Positions 1 to 8,808 of a stretch of DNA of 64,000 bases are shown piece by piece. A model generated the notes under the pieces. It made no database searches. It was given only the letters and a program-made list of their open reading frames with translations, and was not told the DNA's origin. The stretch is from positions 372,001-436,000 of the forward strand of contig QFXE01000005.1 in the NCBI GenBank assembly GCA_003349915.1, given 5' to 3'. The translations under genes were made by a program, and so were the position numbers. The DNA comes from an endosymbiont of Escarpia spicata (GTDB taxonomy: Bacteria; Pseudomonadota; Gammaproteobacteria; Chromatiales; Chromatiaceae). How positions within the stretch are numbered: position 1 is the stretch's first letter; every line of letters starts with the position of its first letter.

Positions 1-2162
1 TGCCGCTCTTCACCTCACAGCGCCTGTTGGCCGCGGACCACAATCGAATGGCGCAAGACCTTTCGTCAGCGACAAACCTGATCGGTTTTACGAGTAGTAC
101 TGACAAACCCCACATTGAAGCAATCCAGACAGCAAATGCTAGGACTGTCCGTAGGACACAGCTTAGTTGGATGGTACCCAGGTTCGTCTTCGCGACGGAG
201 CCACTCCGCGATCGAGCACGCGAAGCGATCCTCAATTTCAAGAACGATCTGCCCTACCAGTACGAAGAACACCGCGACATTCCGGAGGCACGGGAGCACC
301 TCACAACGCAGGCTCTCGAATATGCCGAGTTAGCAGACCCGGAAAACTATCAGGCCTACCGAACCGATGAGAGTTCAGACGAAATAGCGATTGTCCACGT
401 CAGCCCATCTGCTGCTGAGCCTGAAAATGTCGCTAGGGCCGAAGAGGCTACTAAGTACCTCAGGCAGACCGGCCTATGGACGTGGGCATCCAAATCATTC
501 GAAGAGAAGACACTGAACGACGCCTATACGATCGAGGATGCCATCGTGTTGTCCAAGGAAGCGGACGCCAGCGACTTATTCGAACACCCGAACAACGAGA
601 ATGATGAAGAGCAGTTGGTAATGCGTCGGGGTGCAGTCGCCGCCACAGCGGCCATAGCGCTTAACTTCCGAGAAGTGTGTACACAAGAAGACCTTGAGTG
701 GGCTCGTGGTGTTCTTGGACGCGCGATCCGTCTGCCAGAAAAGTTCGATTCGATGTGGTCCCCTGGTTCCGTCGTCCCGTGGCACCAGGGGATCTACGTG
801 GCCCGAGGCCTCGCAGCGGATCTCCGGGAAGGTACAGCAGCGCGCGGCACGGCAAATGACCTCCTCGGGCTGATTGCGCACCCACTTGAAGTCGTTTCGT
901 TGACCGCACTCGAAGAGGCCTGCAAGCTTTGGTCTAAGGACTCCAAGTTGACTTGGGCCGCGCTGATCTTGGCGTTTTCACTCTGCCACGTTCCTTCACG
1001 GCCACGTGACCAACCCCGTCAACACGGTGAAGCACTCCTTACATCAAATGAAGCACAAGCCGCTGTCAACGCGGCGCTTGCGTTCTTTGAGAATGGAAGC
1101 GGATGGGCACCTCTTCCGTTACCGCCTCCAGCTTGGGTGAAGGTCGAACCCGGGAAGGGCCGTCGTGGGCATCAAAAATATGAAGATTACGACGTGGATG
1201 ATGCAACCGACGCTGCTGAGGTATGGGGTGAACCGGATGTCTTCTGGCACTCAAAGCAGGCTGCAGAAGTCCTTCAGCGCATCCCCTTCGACGAGGTTCT
1301 AAACAGCAGTGAAAAGAGCGTGCTTCTCGACTTCCTTGCCAGTGTTCTCGACTGGACCAACCAGAAGAATGCGCCACCGTGGGTGAAGCCCGGACGCCGT
1401 GATCGGTCGGCGACCCAAATCTTTGAGTGGACGCATACGCTCGGATCAAGGCTGGGTCACGTGGCTGGCCTTATCCCGCTTGCCGACTTTCAGGCCCGCT
1501 TCCTTGACCCGATTTTGGGCCTCGAAGGCGACAATTGCTGGGCTCTCCTCTCGCCATTCACGAGCACCTACGTCTGCGCTTACGTGTACGATGCGCCGGT
1601 CGTTCCAGTCGACACAGTTGCGATACTCGATCTCTGTCTCGGGCGGCTCCTCCAGGACCCTACCTTCAAGCGCGACACCTACCGGAGCGGAGAATTTTCA
1701 GGCTTCGATCAACCCGAGCTTGTTCGCACGTTGATGTTTGTCTCAGTCGAACGCGCCGATTTGGCCGCTCGCTACGTGAATGGCGACTGGTCCGAAATCA
1801 GCCGCATCCTGCCCTTGATTGATCGTTTCATTCGCGCTGGCGGATGGGCTGCTTCTGTGATGGACCCATTCTTGACGCTCTGTGAACGAGCTAGAGCCAA
1901 CTACCCGGCCGAAGCCTTCGCAGAGCAAGTGCTCGCAATTATCGGCGACGGTCCCGACAGCCTTAAAGGTTGGCATGGAACATTCATCCCAGCACGCATT
2001 GCAGAGCTGGTGCAACACTTTGCACATCGTGACGCGCCGGTGACGCTGACCCTGGCACAGAAGTTCCTGCGAATCCTCGACATGCTAGTCGACATGGGAG
2101 ATCGGCGAAGTGCGGCGCTTCAGCTTGGCGAGGCGTTCCGCGAGATTCAAATACCTTCCTAG
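1..2162 (+). CDS. Large helical protein of unknown function, 5' end outside window
   Basis: I do not recognise this protein. The frame is open from base 3 to the stop at 2160-2162, about 719 codons. The first possible start inside the window (TTG at 27, then ATG at 48) has no Shine-Dalgarno sequence, so the gene most likely begins further left and what is seen is a C-terminal part. The sequence is soluble, acidic and mostly helical, with recurring short amphipathic segments (LEEACKLWSKDSK, AARYVNGDWSEISR, LTLAQKFLRILDML), which suggests a helical-repeat tail. I see no P-loop, nuclease, zinc-site or membrane segment. Its position near an island end with AlpA and integrase makes it cargo. Such long helical C-terminal regions are common in large NTPase-type anti-phage proteins, but that role here is only a guess. 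Confidence 0.6.
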   Translation, partial: PLFTSQRLLAADHNRMAQDLSSATNLIGFTSSTDKPHIEAIQTANARTVRRTQLSWMVPRFVFATEPLRDRAREAILNFKNDLPYQYEEHRDIPEAREHLTTQALEYAELADPENYQAYRTDESSDEIAIVHVSPSAAEPENVARAEEATKYLRQTGLWTWASKSFEEKTLNDAYTIEDAIVLSKEADASDLFEHPNNENDEEQLVMRRGAVAATAAIALNFREVCTQEDLEWARGVLGRAIRLPEKFDSMWSPGSVVPWHQGIYVARGLAADLREGTAARGTANDLLGLIAHPLEVVSLTALEEACKLWSKDSKLTWAALILAFSLCHVPSRPRDQPRQHGEALLTSNEAQAAVNAALAFFENGSGWAPLPLPPPAWVKVEPGKGRRGHQKYEDYDVDDATDAAEVWGEPDVFWHSKQAAEVLQRIPFDEVLNSSEKSVLLDFLASVLDWTNQKNAPPWVKPGRRDRSATQIFEWTHTLGSRLGHVAGLIPLADFQARFLDPILGLEGDNCWALLSPFTSTYVCAYVYDAPVVPVDTVAILDLCLGRLLQDPTFKRDTYRSGEFSGFDQPELVRTLMFVSVERADLAARYVNGDWSEISRILPLIDRFIRAGGWAASVMDPFLTLCERARANYPAEAFAEQVLAIIGDGPDSLKGWHGTFIPARIAELVQHFAHRDAPVTLTLAQKFLRILDMLVDMGDRRSAALQLGEAFREIQIPS

Positions 2163-2273
2163 CCCGAGACACCCGTTCGTTGTGATTGGATGGACTATCG
2201 TCCCACTGCGTTCACCAAGTAGATATTTACCCGCCTGCTAAACATTTTCCCTTTGCCCATTAAATTGGCACCG

Positions 2274-2289
2274 TGCTAAAGTTTTAGCA
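2274..2289. promoter_or_regulatory. 16-bp palindrome upstream of the AlpA-type gene
   Basis: TGCTAAA (2274-2280) and TTTAGCA (2283-2289) form a perfect inverted repeat with a 2-bp spacer, 55 bp upstream of the start of the AlpA-type gene. It lies in an AT-rich gap where the promoter should be. The spacing and symmetry fit a dimeric repressor operator, perhaps for an island regulator. Which protein binds it is unknown. Confidence 0.5.
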
Positions 2290-2344
2290 TGAATAATTTC
2301 ATCACCCCAAATAGCACATGGCTGCCAATTAAAGGGTTGAGCCA

Positions 2345-2587
2345 ATGAGCAGCGGAGACCAGGCCCTACCGGGTAAGACCCTGATCAACCGAAAGACTCT
2401 ACTGGCAATGATCCCACTGTCGGAGCGCGCCATCTTCAATATGGAGAAACGTGGGGACTTCCCACGCCGGATCGCGCTGACAAGTCGTAACGTCGCCTGG
2501 GACCTGGCGGAGGTTGAGGAATGGATCGAGTCGAGGAAACAATCTGGGGAACAGGCTGAGCGCCCTGGATTTTCTGTTATTGCTTGA
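2345..2587 (+). CDS. AlpA-family DNA-binding regulator
   Basis: An 80-residue protein with the layout of AlpA (prophage CP4-57 regulator) proteins: a helix-turn-helix around residues 15-35 (KTLLAMIPLSERAIFNMEKRG), then the typical DFPRRIAL...NVAWDLAEVEEWIESRK sequence that forms the wing and the final helix. AlpA proteins control excision or integrase expression in P4-like and CP4-57-like islands. AGGG lies 9 bases before the ATG. The gene converges on the integrase gene and their 3' ends overlap by 11 bp (2577-2587), so the two transcripts are partly complementary. The regulatory target is inferred from the family; the palindrome at 2274-2289 is a candidate site. Confidence 0.85.
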   Translation: MSSGDQALPGKTLINRKTLLAMIPLSERAIFNMEKRGDFPRRIALTSRNVAWDLAEVEEWIESRKQSGEQAERPGFSVIA

Positions 2588-3770
2588 TCGTCCACTCGTC
2601 GATCATGTCAGCCCAGTCTTGCAGCATCGCCGTACGCTGCTCTCGGTACTCGGCCTTGTTATAGATAGCTCTCACTCCCCTCTGCTCATGAGCAAGGCAC
2701 TTCTCGATCCAGTCTGTGTTGTAACCCGCCTCATGCAGTAGCGTACTAGCAGTTCGGCGCAGGTCGTGCGGACCAAACTTACCAAGTTGCTCACCATCTT
2801 TCTGCGCAGCCTTATACGTCGAAGCAAGAACACGATTCAACGTTGCGGCGCTCATAGGCAAGTCCGAATCATACCGAGAGGGAAGTACGTAGTCGGAACC
2901 ACCGGCAAAGGTTTTCAGCGCGATGAAGATGTCGAGCACCTGACGAGGCAGGAACACCAGGTGCGGAGTTCTTCGTTTCATCCGTTCTTTTGGAATCGTC
3001 CAAAGCGCCTCGCTGAAATTAATCTCTGACCAGGTCGCATTGGACAGCTCCGATTTCCTCACCATGGTCAGTAGTAGCAACTTGATCGCAGCCCGGTATT
3101 GCGGTGATGTGCCCACCCGGTCCATGTACCGATACATCAGGCCGATCTCTGCCGGTGTCAACGCACGGTCGCGCGGCTCGAATCTGGCAATGGTGGTCGG
3201 TCGCACCATTTCCGCCGGATTCTCCACGTTCTGCCCACGCTCGATTGCCCAACGATAGACCTGCAACACCACTTCTCGGGCATGCACCGCCGTGGCTGGT
3301 GCTCCCCTCTCGACAATGGCATCGGTCAATGCTCGCAGATCCTCATGCGTGATTTCGGTCAGCTTTTGACTTCCAAACCGCTTTTTCAGTTCGCGGGTGT
3401 ATACCGACTTGCGCATGTCGCGCGTCGATTCAGCCATCTGATAGCCACGCAGCCATTTTTCGGCCCATGCACCGAACGTCACAGCATTCTTCACACGCTT
3501 CTTGTCGCGCGCCTTTTCCCTGGCTGGTGATTTCCCGGCCGCGATCATCTTCTTTGCTTCGCTGAGTCGTTCTCGCGCCTCTGCAAGCGTAACGCCACGA
3601 GGACCATACCGGCCTATCGTCAACGTCTCCTGTCGACCGCTAATCGAGTAGTTGTATCTGAAGGAGATACCTCCAGCTGGTGTCACCGCCACATAGAGCC
3701 CGTCGCGGTCGTTCACCTTGTAGAGTTTGTCCTCGGGCTTCAAATTTCGCAGCTTGGTATCCGTCAGCAT
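2577..3770 (-). CDS. P4-type tyrosine recombinase (island integrase)
   Basis: Site-specific recombinase expected to integrate and excise the island at guaA. The start used is the ATG at 3768-3770 (MLTDTKLRNLKPED), giving 397 residues, because GGGGGAGGA lies 7 bases before it and P4-type integrases usually begin with this motif. An in-frame start 33 bases upstream has no such support. Residues 1-90 are the DUF4102 arm-binding domain (DGLYVAVTPAGGISFRYNY). A core-binding domain follows, and the catalytic domain fills the C-terminal half. Catalytic residues are visible: the first Arg in TMVRKSEL, HxxR in GPHDLRRT, the His in LAHEQRG and the nucleophile Tyr in VRAIYNKAEY. The gene is intact, so the island could still be mobile. 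It converges with the AlpA-type gene. Confidence 0.93.
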   Translation of the reverse strand: MLTDTKLRNLKPEDKLYKVNDRDGLYVAVTPAGGISFRYNYSISGRQETLTIGRYGPRGVTLAEARERLSEAKKMIAAGKSPAREKARDKKRVKNAVTFGAWAEKWLRGYQMAESTRDMRKSVYTRELKKRFGSQKLTEITHEDLRALTDAIVERGAPATAVHAREVVLQVYRWAIERGQNVENPAEMVRPTTIARFEPRDRALTPAEIGLMYRYMDRVGTSPQYRAAIKLLLLTMVRKSELSNATWSEINFSEALWTIPKERMKRRTPHLVFLPRQVLDIFIALKTFAGGSDYVLPSRYDSDLPMSAATLNRVLASTYKAAQKDGEQLGKFGPHDLRRTASTLLHEAGYNTDWIEKCLAHEQRGVRAIYNKAEYREQRTAMLQDWADMIDEWTIKQ

Positions 3771-3796
3771 CACAAGTCCTCCCCCTAGGGGAAAAA

Positions 3797-3950
3797 ATAC
3801 CATGATCTATCATGGCCTGTTTTTCTTATGTTTCTCTTTTTTTATCAATGACTTGTCGATTTTTAATACCATGAATCTGCTGAAAAACATGGCATGGTAT
3901 TTTGTCGCAGCCCTGATCCTGTGGGCGACGATACCATGATTTATACCATT
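3797..3950. repeat. Cluster of ATACCATGAT motifs upstream of the integrase
   Basis: The word ATACCATGA recurs upstream of the integrase start: ATACCATGAT at 3797-3806, AATACCATGAAT at 3866-3877, an inverted copy ATGGCATGGTAT near 3889-3900, ATACCATGAT at 3931-3940 and a partial TATACCATT at 3942-3950. The stretch is AT-rich and non-coding. Iterated short motifs between an integrase gene and its attachment site fit binding sites for a regulator, an excisionase or the integrase itself. This is inference; the repetition is directly visible. Confidence 0.6.
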
Positions 3951-3967
3951 AAAAAAGTTTGCTTGGC

Positions 3968-4070
3968 GGTGCCTGCCAGTGCCAGCAGGTGCCAGACAGA
4001 AATGAGATTATTATAGTTAATACAATGAGTTATGTGTTGTCTGATGCCTGTAGGTGCCTGCCAGTGCCAG
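3968..4070. repeat. 18-bp direct repeats beside the attachment site
   Basis: GGTGCCTGCCAGTGCCAG occurs exactly at 3968-3985 and at 4053-4070, 67 bp apart, with further partial GGTGCCAGAC (3989-3998) and ATGCCTG (4044-4050) copies. The second copy ends 9 bp from the guaA stop codon. Direct repeats next to the core site are typical of arm-type integrase-binding sites, which is the likeliest role. No coding sequence is present in this gap. Confidence 0.6.
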
Positions 4071-4072
4071 AC

Positions 4073-4088
4073 GTGGAATCATTCCCAC
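4073..4088. other. Candidate attachment-site core over the guaA stop codon
   Basis: GTGGAATCATTCCCAC is an imperfect inverted repeat (GTGGAAT / ATTCCCAC) centred on the guaA stop codon (TGA, complement of 4079-4081). Tyrosine recombinases cut between two inverted half-sites. The position agrees with known guaA islands, where integration regenerates the last guaA codons. The matching copy should be found at the far island end, left of this window. Confidence 0.5.
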
Positions 4089-5656
4089 TCAATCGTCGCC
4101 GGCGGCTTACTCGAAATATCATAAGCCACCCTCGCAATCCCCTGCACCTCGTTGATGATGCGCCGGGAAACCTCTTCCAGAAAATCAAAGGGCAGATGGG
4201 CAAACTTGGCTGTCATGAAATCCACGGTTTTCACAGCGCGCAGTGAAACCACATATTCATAACGTCGCGTATCACCCACGACACCGACAGACTTTACTGG
4301 AATAAAGACGGTAAACGCCTGACTCACTTCGTCATACAGCTTGTGTTTGTAGAGCTCTTCAATGTAGATGTGATCCGCCTGGCGCAGCAGGTCCGCATAC
4401 TCTTTCTTCACCTCACCGAGAATGCGCACACCGAGTCCCGGTCCCGGGAAGGGATGGCGGTAGATCATCTCGTAAGGCAGGCCGAGTTCCACACCGATCT
4501 TACGTACTTCGTCCTTGAAGAGCTCACGCAGAGGTTCGATCAGTTCCAGCTTCATGTAGTCAGGCAATCCGCCCACATTGTGGTGAGACTTGATGACATG
4601 CGCCTTGCCCGATTTTGCACCAGCAGATTCGATCACATCAGGATAGATGGTTCCCTGGGCGAGGAACTCAACCTCGTCCAGTTTACTCGCCTCCTCTTCG
4701 AATATGTCGATAAAAAGATTGCCGATGATCTTGCGTTTCTGCTCGGGATCAGAGACCCCTTTCAACGCCTTGAGGAAGCGATCCTCCGCATTGACCCTGA
4801 TCACCGTCACACCCATGTGTTCGGCGAAGGTCGCCATGACCTGGTCCCCTTCGTGCAGACGCAGCAGACCATTGTCGACAAAAACACAAGTCAGCTGATC
4901 GCCGATGGCTTTGTGCAGCAGCGCCGCCACTACAGAGGAGTCGACGCCGCCGGAGAGTCCCAACACCACCTGCTTGCCACCCACCCGTTCCCGGGCATGA
5001 TTAATGTTCTCCTCAATGATCTGCCCTGAAGTCCAGAGTGCCTCGCAACCGCAGATCTCAAACAGAAACTTGTCGATGATGCGCTTGCCCTGATGCGTAT
5101 GAGTCACTTCCGGGTGAAACTGCAGGCCGTAGAAGCCACGCACCTCGTCCGCCATACCGGCAAGCGGAGCGTTGCTGGTCTCACAGATGACATGGAAACC
5201 GTTCGGCAAAGTATCAACCCGGTCACCATGACTCATCCATACGTCCAGCAGACCATAACCCTCTTCGCTGGTGTGATCCTCGATATCCCGCAATAGTTTA
5301 GAGTGCCCCCGTGCACGCACCTGGGCATAACCATATTCATGTTTGTCGGAAGGGGTGACGCTGCCACCCAGCTGGGCCGCCATGGTCTGCATGCCGTAGC
5401 AGATGCCCAATACCGGCACACCCAGTTCGAATATCTCCTGGGGGGCGCGGGGCGACTCGTCAGCAGTGGTCGTCTCCGGCCCACCGGAGAGGATCACTCC
5501 CGCGGGCTTCTCCCCGGCTAGCCCCTCATCCGCATTGTCATAGGGATAGATTTCGCAGTAGACGCCGGATTCGCGAACGCGGCGAGCGATCAGCTGCGTG
5601 TACTGGGAACCGAAATCGAGGATAAGAATTCGATGGGCATGGATGTCAGTGGTCAT
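4079..5656 (-). CDS. guaA: GMP synthase (glutamine-hydrolysing)
   Basis: Converts XMP to GMP with ATP and glutamine, the last step of guanine nucleotide synthesis. At 525 residues it has normal length. The N-terminal class I glutamine amidotransferase domain shows the nucleophile Cys in [15 protein letters not shown] and the His/Glu of FHPEVTHT. The ATP pyrophosphatase domain carries the PP-loop [16 protein letters not shown], and the C-terminal dimerisation domain ends in PPATIEWE. The ATG at 5654-5656 has AGGA 8 bases before it. It lies downstream of guaB on the same strand, as in many gammaproteobacteria, but a 119-bp gap with a large hairpin separates them. Its last codons form the host side of the island junction and the protein appears intact. 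Confidence 0.98.
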   Translation of the reverse strand: MTTDIHAHRILILDFGSQYTQLIARRVRESGVYCEIYPYDNADEGLAGEKPAGVILSGGPETTTADESPRAPQEIFELGVPVLGICYGMQTMAAQLGGSVTPSDKHEYGYAQVRARGHSKLLRDIEDHTSEEGYGLLDVWMSHGDRVDTLPNGFHVICETSNAPLAGMADEVRGFYGLQFHPEVTHTHQGKRIIDKFLFEICGCEALWTSGQIIEENINHARERVGGKQVVLGLSGGVDSSVVAALLHKAIGDQLTCVFVDNGLLRLHEGDQVMATFAEHMGVTVIRVNAEDRFLKALKGVSDPEQKRKIIGNLFIDIFEEEASKLDEVEFLAQGTIYPDVIESAGAKSGKAHVIKSHHNVGGLPDYMKLELIEPLRELFKDEVRKIGVELGLPYEMIYRHPFPGPGLGVRILGEVKKEYADLLRQADHIYIEELYKHKLYDEVSQAFTVFIPVKSVGVVGDTRRYEYVVSLRAVKTVDFMTAKFAHLPFDFLEEVSRRIINEVQGIARVAYDISSKPPATIEWE

Positions 5657-5676
5657 GACGATAATCCTGAAAGTGC

Positions 5677-5745
5677 CGTAGGAGCGGCGCCTCGCCGCGA
5701 TTACCCCGAATTTGGGCTAATTCGCGGCGAGGCGCCGCTCCTACG
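5677..5745. repeat. REP-type hairpin with perfect 24-bp arms between guaB and guaA
   Basis: The arm at 5677-5700 (CGTAGGAGCGGCGCC..., ending CCGCGA) is repeated as its exact reverse complement at 5722-5745, with a 21-bp loop. The motif GTAGGAGCGGC...GCCGCGA resembles the REP family known from Pseudomonas and relatives. A 19-bp piece of the same arm recurs at 48938-48956. In the guaB-guaA transcript it would fold very stably and could stabilise RNA ends or reduce guaA expression. No U-run follows either arm, so it is not a standard terminator. Confidence 0.85.
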
Positions 5746-5775
5746 GGTTGCAAATAGGGTTTAGAAAGACGCAGA

Positions 5776-7242
5776 TCAATCGCGCCGGTAGTTCGGCGCT
5801 TCCTTGGTGATGGTGACATCATGCACATGAGACTCGGTCATGCCTGCATTGGTCACCCGCACGAACTCCGGCTTGGTGCGCATCTCATCAATGGTGGCAC
5901 AACCGGTATAACCCATACTGGAACGGATACCGCCAATAATCTGGTAGATGATGCTCAGAGCGGTTCCCTTATAAGGCACCCTTCCCTCGATTCCCTCCGG
6001 CACCAGCTTCTCTTTATCCTGGGTATCTTCCTGGAAATAGCGGTCGCTGGAGCCCTGCTTGCCCGACATTGCGCCCAGAGAGCCCATGCCGCGATAGGAT
6101 TTGTAGGAACGTCCCTGAAAGATCTCAACGTCACCCGGGGACTCATCGGTGCCCGCAAACATGCCACCGATCATCACCGAATAGGCACCGGCTGCCAATA
6201 CCTTGGCAATATCACCGGAATAGCGCAGGCCGCCATCCGCAATCAGCGGCACACTAGTGCCCTCCAGTGCTTTGGCGACATTTGATACAGCCGTCACCTG
6301 GGGTACCCCCACACCGGCAACGATGCGGGTGGTGCAGATCGAACCAGGACCGATACCAACCTTCACCGCATCTGCACCGGCATCCACCAAGGCACGAGCC
6401 GCAGCTGCTGTGGCGATGTTGCCGCCGATCACCTGTACTTGAGGATAGTGCTTTTTCACCCAGGCCACCCGGTCGAGCACACCTTGGGAGTGGCCGTGGG
6501 CGGTATCCACCACGATGACATCGATGCCTGCCGCAGCCAGCAGTTCGACACGCACCTCGGTGCCGGCACCCACCCCGACCGCAGCGCCCACCCGCAGGCG
6601 CTCTTGATCGTCACGGCAGGCATTGGGATTGTCTTTTGCTTTTTGGATGTCCTTCACTGTGATCATGCCGCGCAGCTTGAAATCGTCGTTCACCACCAGC
6701 ACCTTCTCGATACGGTATTTGTGCAGCAAGTTGAGCACCTCGTCCCGGTCGGCACCCTCTTTTACCGTAATGAGGTTCTCCTTACGGGTCATGATATTGC
6801 GTACCGGATCATCCATCTTGCGCTCGAAGCGCAGATCACGGCTGGTTACGATGCCGACCAGGTCATCGCCATCCACCACCGGCACCCCGGAAATATTGTT
6901 GGCCCGGGTCAACTCCACGACCTCGCCAATACTGATATTCGGCCCAACGGTGATCGGTTCGCGGATCACCCCACTCTCATACTTTTTGACGCTTGCGACC
7001 TCCTGGGCCTGCTGCTCTGGCGTCATATTTTTGTGCACGATACCGATGCCGCCCTCCAGCGCCAATGCAATGGCGAACTTGGCTTCGGTAACCGTGTCCA
7101 TCGCCGCAGAGACCAGTGGGATGCTGAGTTCGATCTCGCGGGTAAGCTTGGTGCGCAGATCCACGTCCTTGGGCAGGATGGTGGAGTGCGCCGGCACCAG
7201 CAAAACATCGTCAAAAGTAAGGGCTTCCTCGATAACACGCAT
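5776..7242 (-). CDS. guaB: Inosine-5'-monophosphate dehydrogenase
   Basis: Oxidises IMP to XMP with NAD, the committed step of GMP synthesis. I start it at the ATG at 7240-7242 ([20 protein letters not shown]), giving 488 residues, the normal family length; the frame is open 65 codons further upstream but that part is not conserved. The barrel is interrupted after about residue 90 by two CBS domains ([21 protein letters not shown] and [20 protein letters not shown]). The catalytic loop [20 protein letters not shown] contains the active-site Cys, and the flap region has [11 protein letters not shown] good promoter lies upstream at 7279-7307. guaA follows in the same direction. Confidence 0.98.
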   Translation of the reverse strand: MRVIEEALTFDDVLLVPAHSTILPKDVDLRTKLTREIELSIPLVSAAMDTVTEAKFAIALALEGGIGIVHKNMTPEQQAQEVASVKKYESGVIREPITVGPNISIGEVVELTRANNISGVPVVDGDDLVGIVTSRDLRFERKMDDPVRNIMTRKENLITVKEGADRDEVLNLLHKYRIEKVLVVNDDFKLRGMITVKDIQKAKDNPNACRDDQERLRVGAAVGVGAGTEVRVELLAAAGIDVIVVDTAHGHSQGVLDRVAWVKKHYPQVQVIGGNIATAAAARALVDAGADAVKVGIGPGSICTTRIVAGVGVPQVTAVSNVAKALEGTSVPLIADGGLRYSGDIAKVLAAGAYSVMIGGMFAGTDESPGDVEIFQGRSYKSYRGMGSLGAMSGKQGSSDRYFQEDTQDKEKLVPEGIEGRVPYKGTALSIIYQIIGGIRSSMGYTGCATIDEMRTKPEFVRVTNAGMTESHVHDVTITKEAPNYRRD

Positions 7243-7278
7243 AGTTTTCGTTTCCGGGTGGGGTGAACTTAGCCGGGC

Positions 7279-7307
7279 ATTATAGAATTTGACGCCAGAC
7301 CGGTAAA
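7279..7307 (-). promoter_or_regulatory. Probable sigma-70 promoter of guaB
   Basis: On the minus strand TTTACC (7307-7302) and a perfect TATAAT (7284-7279) are separated by 17 bp. Transcription would start about 30 bp before the guaB ATG. The spacing and the exact -10 box make this the best promoter candidate in the guaB-xseA gap. Located by eye. Confidence 0.65.
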
Positions 7308-7436
7308 CTGGATAGCCTGAGGAATGATAAAAATAGCGGAAAAATTCGGCTATCGAATGATTTTTCCTCTGAAATCCAGGATTTTCGGCTGGCAAAACCC
7401 CATCCCGTCTCAGTTGGAGAGCGCCGCGAGATAACA

Positions 7437-8786
7437 ATGCAGCCAGAACTCAATAATCAACGCGACATCTATTCCATCTCCCGTCTTGTCCGGGAGACCC
7501 GTGCTGTGCTGGAAGGCAGCTTCCCGCTGCTCTGGATCGAGGGTGAGATATCCAACCTCGCAAAACCGGCCTCCGGACATATCTACTTCTCCCTGAAGGA
7601 CGAGGCAGCCCAAGTACGCTGCGCCATGTTCCGCATGAAGCGACAGCGCCTGCGTTTTCAACCGGAGAACGGGCAGCAGGTGTTGATCCGCGCCCGCATC
7701 AGCCTCTACGAGGCAAGAGGTGAGTTTCAGCTCATCGCGGAGCATATGGAACCCTCCGGTGAAGGGGCGCTGCGGCTCGCCTTCGACCAACTCAAACAGA
7801 AACTGGCGGATGAGGGACTCTTCGACAGCCGCCACAAACAGCCGCTGCCCAGCCTGCCGGGACAGATCGGCCTCATCACCTCGCGTTCCGGGGCCGCCGT
7901 GCGTGATCTGTTGACCGTGCTGCAACGGCGCTTTCCGGCGATACCCGTGGTCATCTACCCGGTAGCGGTACAGGGCAGAGAGGCTCCTGCTCAGATCATC
8001 CGCAAAATCGAACTCGCCAACCGCCGGGCCGAGTGCGACCTGCTGATACTCAGCCGTGGAGGCGGTTCCCTTGAGGATCTGCAGGCCTTCAACGATGAGC
8101 AGGTGGCCCGCGCGATCTACGCCTCCAGAATTCCACTGGTCACCGGCATCGGCCACGAGATCGACTTCACGATTGCCGACTTCGTCGCCGATCAGCGGGC
8201 CGCCACACCCTCGGCTGCCGCCGAGCTGGTCAGCCCCGATCAAGCAGCCTGGCGGCTCCGACTGCAGCGTCTCCAGCAGCAGATGACCCTGCGCTGGCAG
8301 CAGCAGTTCACGAATCTTCAGACACGGCTGCGCAGTCTGTCGGGGCGGCTGGAACGCCAGCATATCGGGCAGCAGCTACAACAGCGCAGCCAGCGTTTGG
8401 ATGAACTGACTCAACGGCTGCTGCAGAGCCAAAGACAACTGGCAGAGCGGCAACAGAGCCGTCTGCAGAGCCTGCAGACCCGTCTTCTGGCCCAGTCACC
8501 GGAGCGGCAGATCGAACGTCTGAGGTTCAGCCACAAGACACTGCAGTCACGATTGCGCCAGCAAATCGAAGGGAGGATCGCCGGACAACACAACCGTTTG
8601 AGCCAACTGGCAAGGGATCTGCACACCCTGAGTCCACTGAATACCCTTGAACGGGGTTATGCCATCGTCTCCCGCGAGAAGGACGGGCAGATCATCCACG
8701 CAGCCGACGAGGTGGCAGTGGGTGATACAGTCAAGGCAAGAGTCGCCAAGGGACAACTGATCTGTCAGGTAACGTTCATTGGTTAA
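7437..8786 (+). CDS. xseA: Exodeoxyribonuclease VII large subunit
   Basis: Large catalytic subunit of exonuclease VII, which degrades single-stranded DNA from both ends and works with XseB (not encoded here). At 449 residues it has normal length. The N-terminal OB-fold is visible ([28 protein letters not shown]), followed by the nuclease domain ([77 protein letters not shown]). A long Gln/Arg/Leu-rich coiled coil spans residues 280-400, and the C-terminal segment [17 protein letters not shown] closes the fold. It is divergent from guaB with a 194-bp gap, the arrangement seen in E. coli and relatives. Confidence 0.97.
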   Translation: MQPELNNQRDIYSISRLVRETRAVLEGSFPLLWIEGEISNLAKPASGHIYFSLKDEAAQVRCAMFRMKRQRLRFQPENGQQVLIRARISLYEARGEFQLIAEHMEPSGEGALRLAFDQLKQKLADEGLFDSRHKQPLPSLPGQIGLITSRSGAAVRDLLTVLQRRFPAIPVVIYPVAVQGREAPAQIIRKIELANRRAECDLLILSRGGGSLEDLQAFNDEQVARAIYASRIPLVTGIGHEIDFTIADFVADQRAATPSAAAELVSPDQAAWRLRLQRLQQQMTLRWQQQFTNLQTRLRSLSGRLERQHIGQQLQQRSQRLDELTQRLLQSQRQLAERQQSRLQSLQTRLLAQSPERQIERLRFSHKTLQSRLRQQIEGRIAGQHNRLSQLARDLHTLSPLNTLERGYAIVSREKDGQIIHAADEVAVGDTVKARVAKGQLICQVTFIG

Positions 8787-8808
8787 CCTGGTATCGGCAC
8801 AAAATCAT

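Larger units (their letters stand above)
1..4090. mobile_element. End of a genomic island integrated at the 3' end of guaA
   Basis: A P4-type tyrosine integrase gene lies about 300 bp from the guaA stop codon, next to an AlpA-type regulator, and everything further left is unrelated to housekeeping genes. The 3' end of guaA is an established integration hotspot for islands with this integrase type. The probable crossover region is the guaA stop-codon region at 4073-4088. The other island end and its matching core copy must lie left of base 1, so size and cargo are unknown. Only one cargo-like gene (a large unrecognised protein) is visible. The island assignment is inferred from gene content and position; the second att copy has not been seen. 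Confidence 0.75.

Noticed and set aside
3727-3939. 70-codon plus-strand frame with hydrophobic segments in the integrase-guaA gap
   Set aside because: It overlaps the integrase start and is made largely of the repeated ATACCATGAT region; no ribosome-binding site.
4073-4088. A tRNA-type attachment site for the island
   Set aside because: I found no tRNA gene near the integrase; the guaA end explains the position.
6439-7266. 275-codon plus-strand frame opposite guaB
   Set aside because: Antisense shadow of a conserved gene; His-rich translation typical of reverse-complement frames.
7410-8363. 317-codon minus-strand frame opposite xseA
   Set aside because: Shadow of xseA; no start signal and no domain.
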